Positions 36,114 through 51,001 of a DNA stretch of 64,000 nt are shown one piece after another. The position numbers and the translations under genes are program-made. Source of the DNA: Batkoa obscura (lineage: Eukaryota; Entomophthoromycota; Entomophthoromycetes; Entomophthorales; Batkoaceae). Location of the stretch: NCBI GenBank assembly GCA_030770535.1, contig JASVEC010000017.1, forward strand, positions 992,001 to 1,056,000. Direction: 5' to 3'. The notes below the pieces were generated by a model, which saw only the letters and a list, made by a program, of their open reading frames with translations, ran no database searches and was not told the DNA's origin. Position 1 is the first letter of the stretch. Each line of letters opens with the position of its first letter.

Positions 36114-37301
36114 TTAATCTTCCATTTCATTCTCATCCTTTTCTTTATTTTTTAATCCTTTTGTAAGTACTTGAGTCACTAAACTATATTGTTGGAAACA
36201 AATATCTAAACATTTATGCATACCCTATGAAATAAAATATTAAATACATATTATAAAAAATAAATAGAGCTAATAATAATAAACTTACACTTCTAGTTAA
36301 TTGCAAATCCAAAGGTAAACCTTCCACAATAAAATGATTAATCAAATTTAACGAAGGCATAACAGCTAACATCATTTTTGAATCGGATATTAAATCATCT
36401 TCTTTAAAATTACCATCAATTAGCATAATATCCTTTTGAAATACCTATATATAATAAAATAAAGAATTAAATAAATTAATATTATTGATTATATTAATAC
36501 AACGTTTCCTAATTAAAACCCCATTATCTTAACTCTATTTTAACTTAAACTAAATTAAAATTAAAATACATTAAAAACTTACTGCTGAACTACCAATAAC
36601 TAGATCAACCATTTCAATACCAGCTGTAGTTAAAGCTATTGAGGCAGCTGTAATTGCATTAGCTAAACAACTTGTAGTACCATCATTTTGTAATATAGTA
36701 ATAAATAATTCAATCGTTGATTTTGGATATTTATCTAATCGAATAGCAGGAGATAAACTTTGTTCAATAATTTTTGAAACTTCTTTTTGTTTTTCAGTCT
36801 AAAGAGAAAAAGTGGGTTAGTTATAATCATCGAATGAGCTGAGGTGATTAAAATTTACTGGCTGATGAGGTTGACGAGTTTTTTTTGAAAAGGGGGCATA
36901 CTTTAATTCACAAGTTAATGAAGCGGATGATGAAAATAATTGCTTTTTTTGCTGTCTTGGACCATAACTATTAAATGGAATAAAAGTTAATATAATTAAT
37001 AGAATAGAAATTTAGTAATTATGTAGTTACACAGAACAAATTAATTTTGTATTTCCACTTTCAATAAAACAAGAACCTTTGGCTTGAGGGATTAAATTTG
37101 TTTTAATAACTACAAAAATCAATTAACATTAATTTAAATTTTATTATTATAATTGTAAATAATTTATTTACAAGGTAATCGAAATTGATCGAAATTTCTA
37201 TTGTCTTCTCTTTTATTAAAATCAATTGAATTGTTTGATTCTTCTTTTTTATAATAAGGTGTTACACTAAGTTCAGGCCCAGTTATACGTCTACGATCCA
37301 T
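36114..37301 (-). CDS. MTR3: Exosome complex subunit MTR3 (EXOSC6), RNase PH-like
   Basis: A 266-aa ring subunit of the RNA exosome, with the RNase PH fold but expected to be catalytically inactive. Six exons: 37301-37172, 37109-37031, 36967-36859, 36798-36583, 36444-36289 and 36224-36114, all GT-AG and in frame. Matching blocks are [25 protein letters not shown] (compare [24 protein letters not shown] of human EXOSC6), YAPFSKKTRQ, SLSPAIRLDKYPKSTIEL, ALTTAGIEMVDLVIGSS, and MMLAVMPSLNLI. The N-terminal MDRRRITGPELS is short. It lies 317 bases downstream of the S6-kinase gene on the same strand. RRP41 is the main alternative, but the SQAKGS and VEMYDLVVG-like texts favour MTR3. Confidence 0.9.
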
Positions 37302-37430
37302 TTTTTTAAAGTAGAAATTAAAAAAGTAAAATTAAAAAGTAAAATTTAATAAAAATTTATAAGATTTCAATTGATTTTGGGATTGATTTGGTTTTTATTG
37401 CAAAAAGTGAATGAATTATTTCAAAAAATA

Positions 37431-37454
37431 AAATAAAATAAAATAAAATAAAAA
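37431..37454. repeat. (AAAAT)n microsatellite
   Basis: Five pentanucleotide units between MTR3 and the S6-kinase gene, the same unit as the long array at 33.8 kb. Confidence 0.8.
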
Positions 37455-37617
37455 CACTCTAATTAATATATATCCATTTATTAAATTCTAACTATATTAA
37501 GCTTAATCTCCCTTTTTAAATCAAAAAAGGAAGCTTCTACTCAACAATAATCAAAATCCAATAACATCTCTATAATATCCCCCACTCACCTCCACTAATC
37601 TTATTCTTTTTGAAACT

Positions 37618-39292
<1,675 letters not shown>

Positions 39293-39330
39293 TATGCGAT
39301 TGTTTTCCAATTATTATAATTTAGTTGTTA

Positions 39331-39366
39331 ATTGCTATTATTGCTATTATTGCTATTATTGCTATC
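39331..39366. repeat. 9-bp tandem repeat (TTGCTATTA)
   Basis: About four copies just upstream of the S6-kinase start. Confidence 0.8.
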
Positions 39367-39914
39367 GTTGACTAGTAGTTTACCGATTATCTAAAATCTA
39401 AAGAATAAAGATTATAATCTATTTAATCTGAAAAAATAAGCTAGCTTTTGGATGTTATTCATTTTGAGCCAATAAATTTTGAATTTAAGTCCATATGCTA
39501 GATAAAGAGTAAATTTCAATAACCTGAAGTTAATAATCCGTATTTTAAATTAAAATAGGAACTAAATAACATCATATTATATTTCAAAATTACATCTTTT
39601 TTTTATTTTTATTAAACTAATCTTATTTCAATGTTTTACAACTCTTTGATTTCTGATTCTTTTTTCTTAAATTTATTTTGAAATAAACTTATCTAAAAAA
39701 ATTCAATTCTTTAATATTCAATTCAATTTTTTATTTATTATCACTTGCTAATCAATAAAGATATTAAGGTAGCTTTAATTCGATATAACACTAAAAATTT
39801 AATTAAAAATACTAACAAAAATCTTAGTTCAATTGAATTTAATTTATTAAAAAAGTTTCATCTTCAAATAATTATACTTTATTGACTATACTCTCTTTTA
39901 TTGAAAAAACCCCT
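39367..39914. other. Intergenic
   Basis: No gene recognised between the S6-kinase 5' end and the 3' end of the next paralogue. Confidence 0.5.
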
Positions 39915-40260
39915 TTAGATATTCATTACTTCCTTAACTTTTTCCACATAATCTAATGGTAATTGAAATCTATCTAATGCCCTATTAATTTGTATTAAAC
40001 TTAATCTTGCATCATTACGTACTTCTTTTTTACCCTTAATACTCACTTGCTTAATCACACTTAAAATTATTAAACTACGTTCTTTACAACCATTTCTTAT
40101 TTCATTATATCTCATCCCTACTTTCTTATCTTTTAGTATGTAAATAATATTCCAATAGATATAAGTAAAAATAGTAAATTGAGCACAAGATAAAATCGTT
40201 TCTTTCTTTTCAATACTAGCAGCAAGTAATGTTATCTCTGGTAATAAATTGATTCTATTA

Positions 40261-40337
<77 letters not shown>

Positions 40338-41726
40338 GTTATTATTATTATCTTTATTATTTGATTCAAATATTATTTCAAATGACATATCAACTAAATT
40401 AATTAAAAGATCACTTTCTTCTTTTAAAAATTTCACTGGTTTAGGTATTAATTGTAATATTGGATAATATAATAAAATCAATGAAGTATTAATTAATAAT
40501 TGAAAATAATTATAAACGTTTAATTGAATCTTCTTATTTACTATTTTATTATTATTCAATTCCAAATTTAAATTCATTAATATTGTATTCTGTTGATTAA
40601 ACTCGGATAATGACAACTTTACCTCTTCATTTTTTATTATTGATATTATTTTCTTTTTTTCGTGTTTAATATTTAAAGTATGTTGAATAATAATTAAATT
40701 AGTAGCTACAATCTTATTAAAAAATATTTGATGTTTTTCATACTTTATATCCTCTTTACTTTGTCCAATTTCAAAAAATTGACATTTTCCAATATTTAAA
40801 TAAGGCATTAAATTCACTTGATCAATATCAAATTTATATGTTGGAAAATCAATTATAATGTTAGAATAAGTGATATATCCTAAATATAATATATTCCATA
40901 TATTTTTACCTCTTGTATTATGATGACTTGCTTGATCTATACAGTCAATACTTTTCTCTTCCGAGTTATAGCCCAATACTTCGTCCATTCTAACAGTTGA
41001 AAAATAGTATTTTTCTACTAACTCAAACTTGTAATGAGATAAAGCTAAATAACTTAATAAACTTAAAGCAATTACATTATTACAACTTGGTATTTGATAA
41101 GCTATTGGTAATAACAATCGAATGTTTTTTAAACTATTAGAATAAATAAGTTTATAAACTGGACTATTTTGTGATAAAGTAAATTTTGCCAATAAAGCAT
41201 AAAAAACATGGGTAAGTAACCCTTCCTTATTTTTTGAATGGTTTGAAATAAAGTTTCTTTTTGGAGCTATAAATTATTGGGATCTAGAAGGTTTGATACC
41301 ACTTTTAATCCAAATTCTAAAAATTGGTCAAAATTAAATGAGTTATTAACAATAGCATAATTTCGATTGATTATAATGGGACTATTAGTAGTAGTATATA
41401 GTTTTAAATGATAAATTATTTTTGTCTTAAATGCTTTTATTCTCTTTATTAATTCCATTTGCTCCAATTGATTATATTCTTTCTTCCTTTTATTATCTAT
41501 TAGTTGGTCATTTACCCAGCTTAAATATTCTAGTTATTTTTAAAAATATTAATAAATATTATAATTTATACAGTTAAATACCATAGCTAATCTTATTTAA
41601 TTGAACGTCATTAATTGTACCAATAGTGCCAATATAATGATTTATTATCCTTGTTAATTGCTGTATTTGTTCTTTCATTCGATCTTGTCGACTTCTTGTC
41701 CGCTTCATTATTACTTGTTCTGTCAT
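39915..41726 (-). pseudogene. Fungal_trans-domain paralogue, probably broken
   Basis: Exon 1 is 41726-41582 (MTEQVIMKRTRSRQDRMKE...NKISY), exon 2 starts at 41529 after GTATTT...CTAG. The reading continues EYLSWVNDQL, TNSPIIINRNY, FLEFGLKVVSNLLDPNNL and meets TAG (41269-41267) where the intact relative has Trp in DPCNLWLGKDTLL. A one-base frame change follows near 41235 in an A-run. Downstream a 425-codon frame remains open to the end (KLIYSNSLKNIRLLLP, YYFSTVRMDEVLGYN, LDRFQLPLDYVEKVKEVM). A tract of about 32 Asn codons (40256-40357) interrupts it. The residual frame could still make a truncated protein, so pseudogene status rests on two lesions only. Confidence 0.7.
40256..40357 (-). repeat. 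Long asparagine-coding (AAT)n tract
   Basis: Nearly pure AAT on the minus strand. The antisense poly-Leu frame is a shadow. Confidence 0.95.
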
Positions 41727-42332
41727 TGTTTAAAATTATATATAAAAAATTAAATGTTTGGAATTATATTGAAATAAAGAAATAGCATTTTTACAAAGCT
41801 AGATCAAAGTTTGGAAATATTTAACTCGATTGGATTTTTATGTAAAATTAAGTTGCTATTATTGAATTCAAAAAATAGTCACAATATTATGTCAATTTAA
41901 AATTTAGATTCATGCCAAAAGTATAATGTGAGCACACTGTCGCCAGGTTACGTATTGGTACGCTTTTTTAAATTACGGTTATAGTAAATTAATGCTATAC
42001 TAGCAATCTCGACTAATTAGATCAATCTTTAGAAGGATATAAAATCTATTTAATTAGTCAGATTCTATTTAGCATAGCCAAAGTTAAAGTTTACTAAGCA
42101 TAAACAAAATCAATACCAATAATTTTTATAAGTAGCTAGTTTAAAGGCATTAATATTTAATTTTATTATATTTTTAAATAGATTAAATAATTATAAGTTT
42201 GGTTGTTATCATTATTTAATATTATATTATATCAAACTATACTTTTTTAAAAATTTTACTGAAATAATTATTATTTATTAAATATATTTCCATTATGTTA
42301 ATTTAAAAATAATTTTCAACTCTCATTTACCC

Positions 42333-44067
42333 TTAACTATCCATTATTATCTCCTTGGCCTTTTTGATATATTCTGATGGTAGTTGAAATCTATCCAACG
42401 CCCTATTGACCTGTTTTAAACTCAACTTAGCATCATTACGTAAAGTTTTTTTACCATCCATCGCCAACTCTTTGATTGCTTTTAAAACAATCAATCCACG
42501 CTCTTTTGACTTGTTTACCTTATCAACATCAAATACCTTCTTATCATCACTCGATGCATTAGAAATAGTATTCCAATAAACATAAATTAAATAACAAAAT
42601 TGAGAACAAGAAAAAGTGTTTTGATTCATTTCAAATCCCGCAACAAGCATAGATACTTCCGATATTAAGCTTGTAATAAAACCTGTTGTATTTTCGTTGT
42701 TATCTAATTGGAACATCATTTCAAACGATGCGTTTGCTAAATTGTATAAAAGTCGGCTCTCTTCTTCTAAAAATTTAACCGGTTTAGGGGCTAATAAAAT
42801 GACTGGATAATATAATAATATAATGGTAGTATCAATTAAAACTTTAAAAAACTTATATACATTTGATTGTGTATCTTTATCTACTATACCATTACTATTC
42901 AATTCCATATTCCAATTCATTAAAGCTGTACAATGTGAATTAAACTCTGATAAAGGTAACTTTAACTCCCCATTCTCTATTAAAGTTATAGTTGCTTGAT
43001 TTTCGCTTTTGATATTTAAATTATGTCTTAAATTAGCTAAATTAATAGTTACAAGTGAATTAAAAAATTCAGCATGTTTGCTTGCCTTTTTTCCCACTTC
43101 ATTTTGACCAATCTCTAAAAACTCACAATGTCCTGTGTTTAAATAGGGAGTCAAATTGGTACTATCCATTTGAAAGCGATAAACTGGAAAATCCAATACA
43201 GTGGCACTATAACCGATGTATGATATATATAGGGCATTCCATAAATTTTTACCTCTTGTACTATGAAAAATTACATTATCTATAGATCCTAAACGTTCTT
43301 CTTCTAAATTATAACCTAATATTTCTGCCATTCTAACAGCTGAAAAAAAATATCTTTCTACTAATCCAAAGTTAGAATGAGATAAAGCCAAATGACTCAA
43401 TAGACTAATAGCTATTACATTGTTATGGGTTGGTGTAGAATACGCTTCTGGTAATAGTAATCGAATATTTTTTAAGCTATTAGAATAAATAAGTTTATAG
43501 CTTTGGCTATTTTTTGGCAAAGTAAACCTAGCTAATAAACCAAAGCAAACATAGGTAAGTAACTCTTCCCTATTTTTTTTAGTCACTTGTAGCAAAGTAT
43601 CTTTTCCAAGCCATAAATTACAAGGGTCCAAAAGGCCAGGTATGACTTTTAATCCAGTTTCTAAAAATCTACCAAAACTAAATAGGTTGGGAATGAAATT
43701 GGTTTCTCGGCTAGCGATGATGGGACTATTGGTAATGAAATACATTTTTAAATAATGATCCATTTCGGTTTTGAATATTTTCATCCGGTTTATCGCTTCT
43801 ATTTCGTTCAATTGATTATGTTCATTTTTCTTTCTACTTTGAATCAATTGATGTTTTACCCAGCTTAAATATTCTAGCTATTTTTTTAATATAAATACTA
43901 CAATTATATATTTACTTACCATAACTAACTCTATGAAGTTGAATATCATTAGTAGTATCAATAAAATTAATATAATTGTTGATTGTTATTGCCAATTTTC
44001 GTATCTGCTCTTTTATTCGATCATGGTTACTTCTTATCTTTCTCTTAACCGTCAGTTCACCTATCAT
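42333..44067 (-). CDS. Fungal_trans-domain protein without zinc cluster
   Basis: 562 aa, exons 44067-43920 and 43873-42333 (46-base intron GTAAGT...CTAG, phase 1). The N-terminus (KRKIRSNHDRIKEQIRKLAI) is basic and probably coiled-coil. The body follows the middle homology region of fungal zinc-cluster regulators: RFLETGLKVIPGLLDPCNLW, LLTYVCFGLLARFTLP, YSNSLKNIRLLLPEAY, VIAISLLSHLALSH, YFFSAVRMAEILGYN, RGKNLWNALYISYIGYSATV, FPVYRF. No C6 cluster precedes it: the upstream 100 bases hold none and the ATG opens the exon directly. Its C-terminus (LDRFQLPSEYIKKAKEI) is shared with its two paralogues. It may act as a partner or inhibitor of zinc-cluster factors, which is inference. Only intact member of three. 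Confidence 0.82.
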
Positions 44068-46488
44068 CCTCAATAATTGTAAGATGAATTATTTTAATCC
44101 AAAGTTCAATTTTTTTATGATTTTGATTTAATGTGAAATCACCAATGCATAAATTGAAAGAAAATGGAAAAACATTTTTGAAATTTTAAACTGCTTAAAA
44201 AACAAAATACTAAAAAGGTCATTCCTATATCCCTTACCTTTCTACATAACCTCACTAAACTCATTTTCATTTTATATATTCTAGAATAAAACGTATGCAA
44301 ACCTTCACTTCTTTAAGATTTTTTTAAAAGTCATTCTTTAATTGTTTTTTATTCAATTTTGAACTTGGGCATATAAAATTCTCTAAATTGAAATTTTTTA
44401 TTTATACAATATTTGATAAAGTTCTTAGAACATTCACAATTATTAAAATTGAAATAAAATGACATTTATGTAGATTTAAACTATAAAAATTCGTTTTCAT
44501 TTTAAACAGGTTTTTAAACTTTTTGGATAAATAGGTATATCAATATAGCATTTAAACCTTTCTTTTTAAATAAAATCAATAGCTTTATTACTCTTTGAAC
44601 CTTGGTATTAAATAATAAATTTTATTCATTTATTGAACAGTTATCGTCTTTATAACTTCTATATAGTTATCATAATTATCTTAAGGCTTATGTTATGATT
44701 TAGTCTAAGAATGGATTTATAATAACCTACCGATTCCCAAGCATAATAAACAAAGAATAGTGACACTTTTTTATATCTCAACGTATTAAATTATTTTTTG
44801 ATATTATTCTATAGTAAAAGTTTGATATAATTATAAAAGAATCAAGAATTGACAACAGGTACTTTTACTTAAAATTTGTGAACTATTACTTTAAAAAATT
44901 TCTTCCTTTATTCTATACTTTTACAGAATACTAAAAAATTGAGATTAAATCATCATATCAAATTTGTATATTAAATTTTATCAAGTTAAAAATGGGTAAC
45001 TCTTAAAACAAATATTCTGTTAAAAAAATTGTAATTAAATAAAGACTAATGATCATTAGTAGATTTATCCCATCTTGGCTATTGTTATTATAAATTATTT
45101 AATAATTGCATAATAGTAATCAAATAAAATATTACTTATTTAAATTAAAAAATATTAGAAATTAGATAGTTTTCATTTTATTATTAACCTTATTTTTTTG
45201 CGCTTTTGAAACCCAATTTTAAGAACTTATTTAATGGAAAAATTATATATTAGGTAACTACTTAAAAAAAACCGTGACCTTTTATTATCAAGATTATTAA
45301 TCAACACAATGAAAATTTATACAATAATAGTTAATGAACCTTGAAAACAGTTCACTAAACATTTCATTATAATTATAGTTTTATTAATTTGATAATTTGA
45401 TATATTAAACGTTAATAATATTTTATTAATATTAATATTGTAAATATAGAATAGAATATCAAACTAAAATATAAAGGTAATTCAAATTTATAAATGAACC
45501 TTTTAAGAACTTTATGAAATTTAAAAAGGAGATTAAAATAAATTTAACTTATCTTAGTCATCATACAGGGCAATTAATTTCAGTATCTTCATAAGCATAG
45601 CTAAACATTAAAAGTAAATTTTTTTAAACTAAAATATTAAAATTAACTGCCCTATGTGATGATTAAGATAAGCTACCAATTTAAATTTAGCAAAGGTGGA
45701 GAATAGTAGTCTTTTTTAATAGATTGGGATACTATTGTCATTTTTTAGATATTAATTTGGTAAACTCGATATTATATAACCTAATAATTGAGAAAATATT
45801 TTCCAATTGTAGTAGTTGTATTTTGTTAAATAACGGTTCTTAAACCACTTTAATATCACTATTAAATTTGAAGATTTGTCCACCAATATCATTTGATCTT
45901 ATCAATAACACATTGAAGCTTGTACAACCTGAAGTTGAAATCCTTTATTAAAGTAAAAAATATAATAACAATTATTAAATACAATGTGTTTTATGTTATA
46001 AACTAAAATAATTATTAAAATAAAATTGTAATTAATATCTGTTCTTTAATTACAAAACACTACTATTATTTGTAGCCAAATATATTGATGAGGAACTTAC
46101 AAAAGATTCAATTTTCCATATTTGGTATCTCATATACGCTACAATTACATAATTTAACAAGATTTAATCAATTTATTAAGAACTTTAAGACAGTTACTTT
46201 ATTTTGAGCTTAAAATAGAAGGTTGAATGCTTAGCACTTGTTTGTTGAAAAGAACATTTTATTATTTAGTTGATGGATAAATTTTTCACATAAAATGATT
46301 GGATATAGTAGAATTTAAAACGAGTTTTAATTCGTTCTGTGACAAATATTTTATTTATAGAAGTGAGACTCATTAATTTTATTTGTTCTTTAATAGAAAA
46401 GTTATTAATTAAAGTTGAAGTTTTCTTTGTTGAAAGTATAAATACAACAATCATTTCTCTAAAAAATTAAATTAAATTAAATTGAATC
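44068..46488. other. Intergenic
   Basis: 2.4 kb without recognised genes; one inverted repeat is listed separately. Confidence 0.5.
45548..45672. repeat. Imperfect inverted repeat
   Basis: CTTATCTTAGTCATCATACA at 45548 pairs with a matching reverse complement ending at 45672; arms about 33 bases with a few mismatches, ~60-base loop. Possible small foldback element. Confidence 0.65.
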
Positions 46489-47541
46489 ATGATAAATTCG
46501 GATAACAGTGACAGGCAAGATGTTTTAGATAAACCTACTAGACAACGTAAGGTGCTTGACATCAAAACCAAAAAGAGTATAATTGAACTGTCAAAACAAG
46601 GCTTAAGTCACCAAACAATTGCTACTAGGTATAGTATTGGAAGGAGTACAGTTACCAAGATTTTATTAAATAAGGAGCATATCCTTGAAAACAGTATCGA
46701 ACATTTCCATGACTTTCGCAAAAGGATAAGAAAGACGGCATATGATGGTTTAGAGACCGAGCTCTTTAAATGGTGTACTGAAGGCGTTTCTATCCCTAAT
46801 CACAAGGTTTATTATTCCTGTAGCAATCGAAATGAAAAGCGTAACGTTCTCAATCCTAATATCATTAACGTTCGTGAAGGTGTTGATAAAGATATGATCT
46901 TATGGAAGGCTGAGTGTCTAGCTAAAGACATGAATTTGAGTGATTTTGTTGCTAATAATACATGGCTTGGAAAGTTTAAAAGGAAGTATTACCTTAACTT
47001 CAAAACTGCTAAAAGGCGAACCTATTTAAATGATGGCTTTTCTATTAAGGAATTGACTAAGGAATGTAACCCTATCGCTTATCGTCCACCCACTGAAATT
47101 CAATCACGTAAAGTTTTAGTTAAAAGCAATGTGCCTCAAAATGTGGATTTGTTTAATTTATCTAAAGATTATAAAACTAAAAATAGTCCCTTCAGTGTTA
47201 GCAATTTATTAAACCCAGCCATTCCTGTATTGAAAGTAGGTGCTTCCAATGATAAAGCAGATGATGGGAGTGAGATATCACCTCCTGAGTCTGGAACTTC
47301 TTCAGCTCAATCAGCTCCTGTCTTTGAACCTAAACATAGTCCCGAGATTATTACTCATGCTGCTTTGATAGAGAAGCGTAAATTAGGGGGCTTAGTATAT
47401 AATGAACATAGCCAAAAAAGAAAATCCATCCATAGAACTGAGGAAGATTTTCTTAAAAACTTTTTCCCAACAACAAATGTAGAATCAAAGCCAAAGTCTG
47501 TAGCAACTCCTGAAGCTAAAAATAGAAGTATGTTTTATTAA
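46489..47541 (+). CDS. CENP-B-like DNA-binding protein without DDE domain (paralogue 1)
   Basis: 350 aa, one exon. Residues about 18-70 are a psq/CENP-B-N helix-turn-helix (IKTKKSIIELSKQGLSHQTI then ATRYSIGRSTVTKILLNKE). Residues about 85-170 resemble the second, Tc5/CENP-B-type DNA-binding domain (LETELFKWCTEG...LWKAECLAKDMNLSDF...TWLGKFKRKY). A conserved VLVKSNVPQN lies near 220, and the rest is Ser/Pro-rich tail. The pogo-type DDE transposase domain that normally follows is absent, and no inverted repeats were found around the gene, so it looks domesticated. Two paralogues lie at 51.0 and 55.3 kb. Likely a nuclear DNA-binding factor; target unknown. Confidence 0.85.
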   Translation: MINSDNSDRQDVLDKPTRQRKVLDIKTKKSIIELSKQGLSHQTIATRYSIGRSTVTKILLNKEHILENSIEHFHDFRKRIRKTAYDGLETELFKWCTEGVSIPNHKVYYSCSNRNEKRNVLNPNIINVREGVDKDMILWKAECLAKDMNLSDFVANNTWLGKFKRKYYLNFKTAKRRTYLNDGFSIKELTKECNPIAYRPPTEIQSRKVLVKSNVPQNVDLFNLSKDYKTKNSPFSVSNLLNPAIPVLKVGASNDKADDGSEISPPESGTSSAQSAPVFEPKHSPEIITHAALIEKRKLGGLVYNEHSQKRKSIHRTEEDFLKNFFPTTNVESKPKSVATPEAKNRSMFY

Positions 47542-48590
47542 TTATCTTACTATTTTATGATCAAAATCTCTAATAATAAAATAATAATAGTTTTTTAATA
47601 TGGTACTTTATTTGATATTGATTTTTAAAATTTCTTAGCTTAATATGCTAAATAAAAAGCCACAATTATTACACTAAAAATTTTATTTTTCCACTTTTTG
47701 TGAATTAAGTGCTACGCAAGCCTCAGAAAACTCGGAAAATATTACCGTATAGAACATAAACTATCACATTTGGGATATTTATTTTATGTTCTATTAAAAT
47801 ATTAAAAAAAAAAAATCCTTATGGCAATAAGAAAGTCAAATGTTCAATGTAGAGGATTAAATAATAGGGTTTGATATTTTAATGTTACTCATATATCAAC
47901 ATCATTAAAAAAGTCTTTACAATAGCTATAAATAACTTATTAATTGATTGTAGTATAAAGTAAGTAAGCACAACATTTTAATTTATTTAATTTAGTAAAC
48001 AACAAATATCAAATTACTATTTGTAATAATGGAAACCATAATATCGTATATTTAAAAATAAATGTTACTATTCACTAACTTTATGAATTTAAAAGAGCAC
48101 CATTTTTTTATTGCCAAGTTTTAATTCAAACCCTTCCAAAAGAAAAGTATTTTAATAAATAAAGTTACCACACATTTTTCCCTTTACCTAAATTAGATAA
48201 TACAGTTTATTTATGTTGAATAATTAATGGTTTAGATTATAAAGGTTAATATATGGTGTAGATAAAGTGAGCTTATAGTTTTTAGAAATTACAATATATT
48301 CACCATTTTTTTATCTCGTTTGTGATTAAAATTTTATTAGTAAGCTAAACTCCATTGTTATATTTAAACTCCAGTAACAGCGGGTACTACATTACTATAA
48401 CATTTTTGTAAATTTATATATTTAGTTTTAGTATATTTGTACTATAACTTATAAAGTCTATTTTTCAAGTTTGTTTATATAGAATATTAATTCTTAAAAA
48501 GGCGACTTTTAAAAATAAATACATTAGTGTAAAGCTATTAATTAGCCCTATCTGTAATATAAAGATTATTATTTATAAAAATCAGTATTT
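47542..48590. other. Intergenic
   Basis: No gene recognised. Confidence 0.5.
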
Positions 48591-48688
48591 GGGGGATGCA
48601 TTTTTTTGTTTAAGAATTTTACTAACAATTATTCTACCCAAATAGTACTTAAAAAATGGAAAAAGTGATGAAACTAAAAAACCCTCTC
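48591..48688 (+). mobile_element. GGGG-MITE copy 13
   Basis: Complete copy, duplication ATTT. It lies 78 bases from copy 14 in opposite orientation. Confidence 0.9.
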
Positions 48689-48766
48689 ATTTTATTTGAT
48701 CTTAAAAAATAAAAATTAGTATTTTTGATCTGACATTTTACTACTGTGTAATAGAGTGAAGCATTT

Positions 48767-48864
48767 GGGGGTGTTTTTTTTTGACTTCCACTTTTTTCAT
48801 TTTTTAAGCGCTATTTGAGCGTTAAAACTGTTAGTAAAATTCTTAAACACAAAAAAACATCCTC
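48767..48864 (-). mobile_element. GGGG-MITE copy 14
   Basis: Complete copy, duplication ATTT. Confidence 0.9.
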
Positions 48865-51001
48865 ATTTGCTAGGGTCATTTGTTGAAATAAATACTATTA
48901 GACATGTTCTCTCTTAGTTTTGTGGTTAGAACAATAATTTAATTTAATTACTAAATTGAAGTTAAGATACCATTTATTGATTGTTTAATACTGACTAAAC
49001 TACTGTAATATTGATGGAATTCCTGTTCTTTTTAATAAAGAACAGATTTTTATAAGTACTAGATATAAATAAAAACAAAATTTAATGGTATGTAATAGTT
49101 TTAAAAATATTAAACTATAAACTCTATTGGAAGTTATTAGGTGATATACTAGCTCAAATAAAGCTAAAATTTAACCTTATTTTTTATATTCACTTAACTA
49201 TAAAAATGGTTCAATTCAAATATATTTTTAACAGTAATACACCTGCTTGTAAGGGTCCAAGGTTTTTTTAAAAGCACTTTATGTAATATTACTATAAATA
49301 TATCAAATTTAAGGTTAAAGTCGTTATAATAATAGCTTATTTTTTTAATAAAGTAATACTTCTAATTATAATAGAAGTGATTGTATTATTTTTATTCGAC
49401 ACTCTATACTATTTCATTCTTTATACGTTTTTTACTTACCATATATCAGAGCATATTATCGATGACTTTTAACATTACCGTTAGGCACTATAACAAATTA
49501 TTTATAAAATTCATAAATCTAATAGATCAATAGATTCCATAGATAGTTTTAACATTGTATAGTATATTGGGTCTAATATTTACATCTTATTGGGATGCTA
49601 AATAACCATTGTTTGTTAATACTAGAAAGTTTTCAACTTAGATACTTTTGGATATGTTTTACTTAAAATAGGTAAAGCCAAAGCTTTATTAATTGTATTC
49701 TTCTTATCTATTTGTTTAATAGCAATTATAAATATATGATTGTTACTTAAACACTTGGTTAAATAATCGTTATATAACAAAATCCTTTTGGCTTATACTT
49801 AAAAAGGATAAAACAAGATAAAATATGGTGATGTATTTCTGTATTTAAGAATTTTACTAACAATTTTTCCACTCAAATAGTGCTTAAAAAATGGAAAAAG
49901 TGATGAAGCCAAAAACACCTACATATATTATTTCCGTATGCGGATTTTTTAAAGCTTAGAATTCAACATTTTTAATACTCCTGTAATCCGCAATTAACAC
50001 TTGTTTTTAAAATTCTTCTCTTTTTCTTTCATGTTTTTCCAGCCTATTAGATCTTTATAGAAAAAGCAAAAACTTTATCTCTAACAATATTAATATGAAG
50101 CTATTGAAAATAAAATTTTCGCCACCCAAAAAAAACACATTATATGATGACTATTTAAATTTAAATTTACACTAGATAACTGTTTATTTAAGAAAACTTC
50201 ATAATTCTAAGCTTTAATTTATTAAACAATATAACTTATTAATATAAAAATTATTAGTACATAAAGCACATTTGAACTTAAACAGTTGTGATACATTTCG
50301 ATATCAAGCTTTTTGTTTTTTCGGGTAAAAACGGCTTCTAAATAAGAATTTTATATTACAGGAATAACATTTATAATTCAAAAATAGCGAAAAATTCATA
50401 GAATTATTATCATGTTAAATAATAGAATTTTTGATTTATTATTTTAAAATTTTATCCAATATCATTACAAGTTGTAAAATTGTTTAAAGCCAATAATATT
50501 AAAGTAAAGGAAGTATCTAAATTTGTACTTGTAATTTTTACCTGTAAGTAACAACTAACATATTTTTCTATTCAAATAGATTCTCTAAAGCTTTCGAAAT
50601 ACAAGGGTTACATACCTTTATTTATTGTAATGTAGATATTTATAGCACTAGAAACATTTAATCTAAAAGATATACTCAGATATACTCAAATTTACATTTT
50701 ATTTTAAATAAAGCATTACCAAAAAACATGAGGTCACTTAAATGGTAGAAACATTTTAGTCTAGTAAACAGTGATTGGTAATTACAGAATAGATTTTTTT
50801 ATCATTGAATTAAAAAAGATGCGTAGATTCTAAATTAAGAACTAATTTATTTCAAAATAACCATTTTTATAGCTACAAAATAGCTAAGTTCCACAAGATT
50901 TATTACATTTATTGCTCATTTCCATTGGTATCACCACAGTTCCATTTCAAAATTATATAAACTCATCAAAATACAAAATACTTATAAATAATCAATTTAA
51001 G
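48865..51001. other. Intergenic with one MITE
   Basis: No gene recognised; MITE copy 15 inside. Confidence 0.5.
49827..49922 (+). mobile_element. GGGG-MITE copy 15
   Basis: Termini GGTGATGTA and CACCTAC are slightly mutated; duplication ATAT intact. Confidence 0.88.

Noticed and set aside
40249-40467. Poly-Leu frames at 40249-40467 and 35507-35707
   Set aside because: Antisense shadows of Asn tracts.
43841-43847. Start of the Fungal_trans gene at 43847
   Set aside because: TTG codon inside exon 2; an upstream exon from ATG 44067 joins in phase and matches both paralogues.
50912-51001. N-terminal extension of CENP-B-like paralogue 2
   Set aside because: It would start at TTG; ATG 51002 aligns with the start of paralogue 1.
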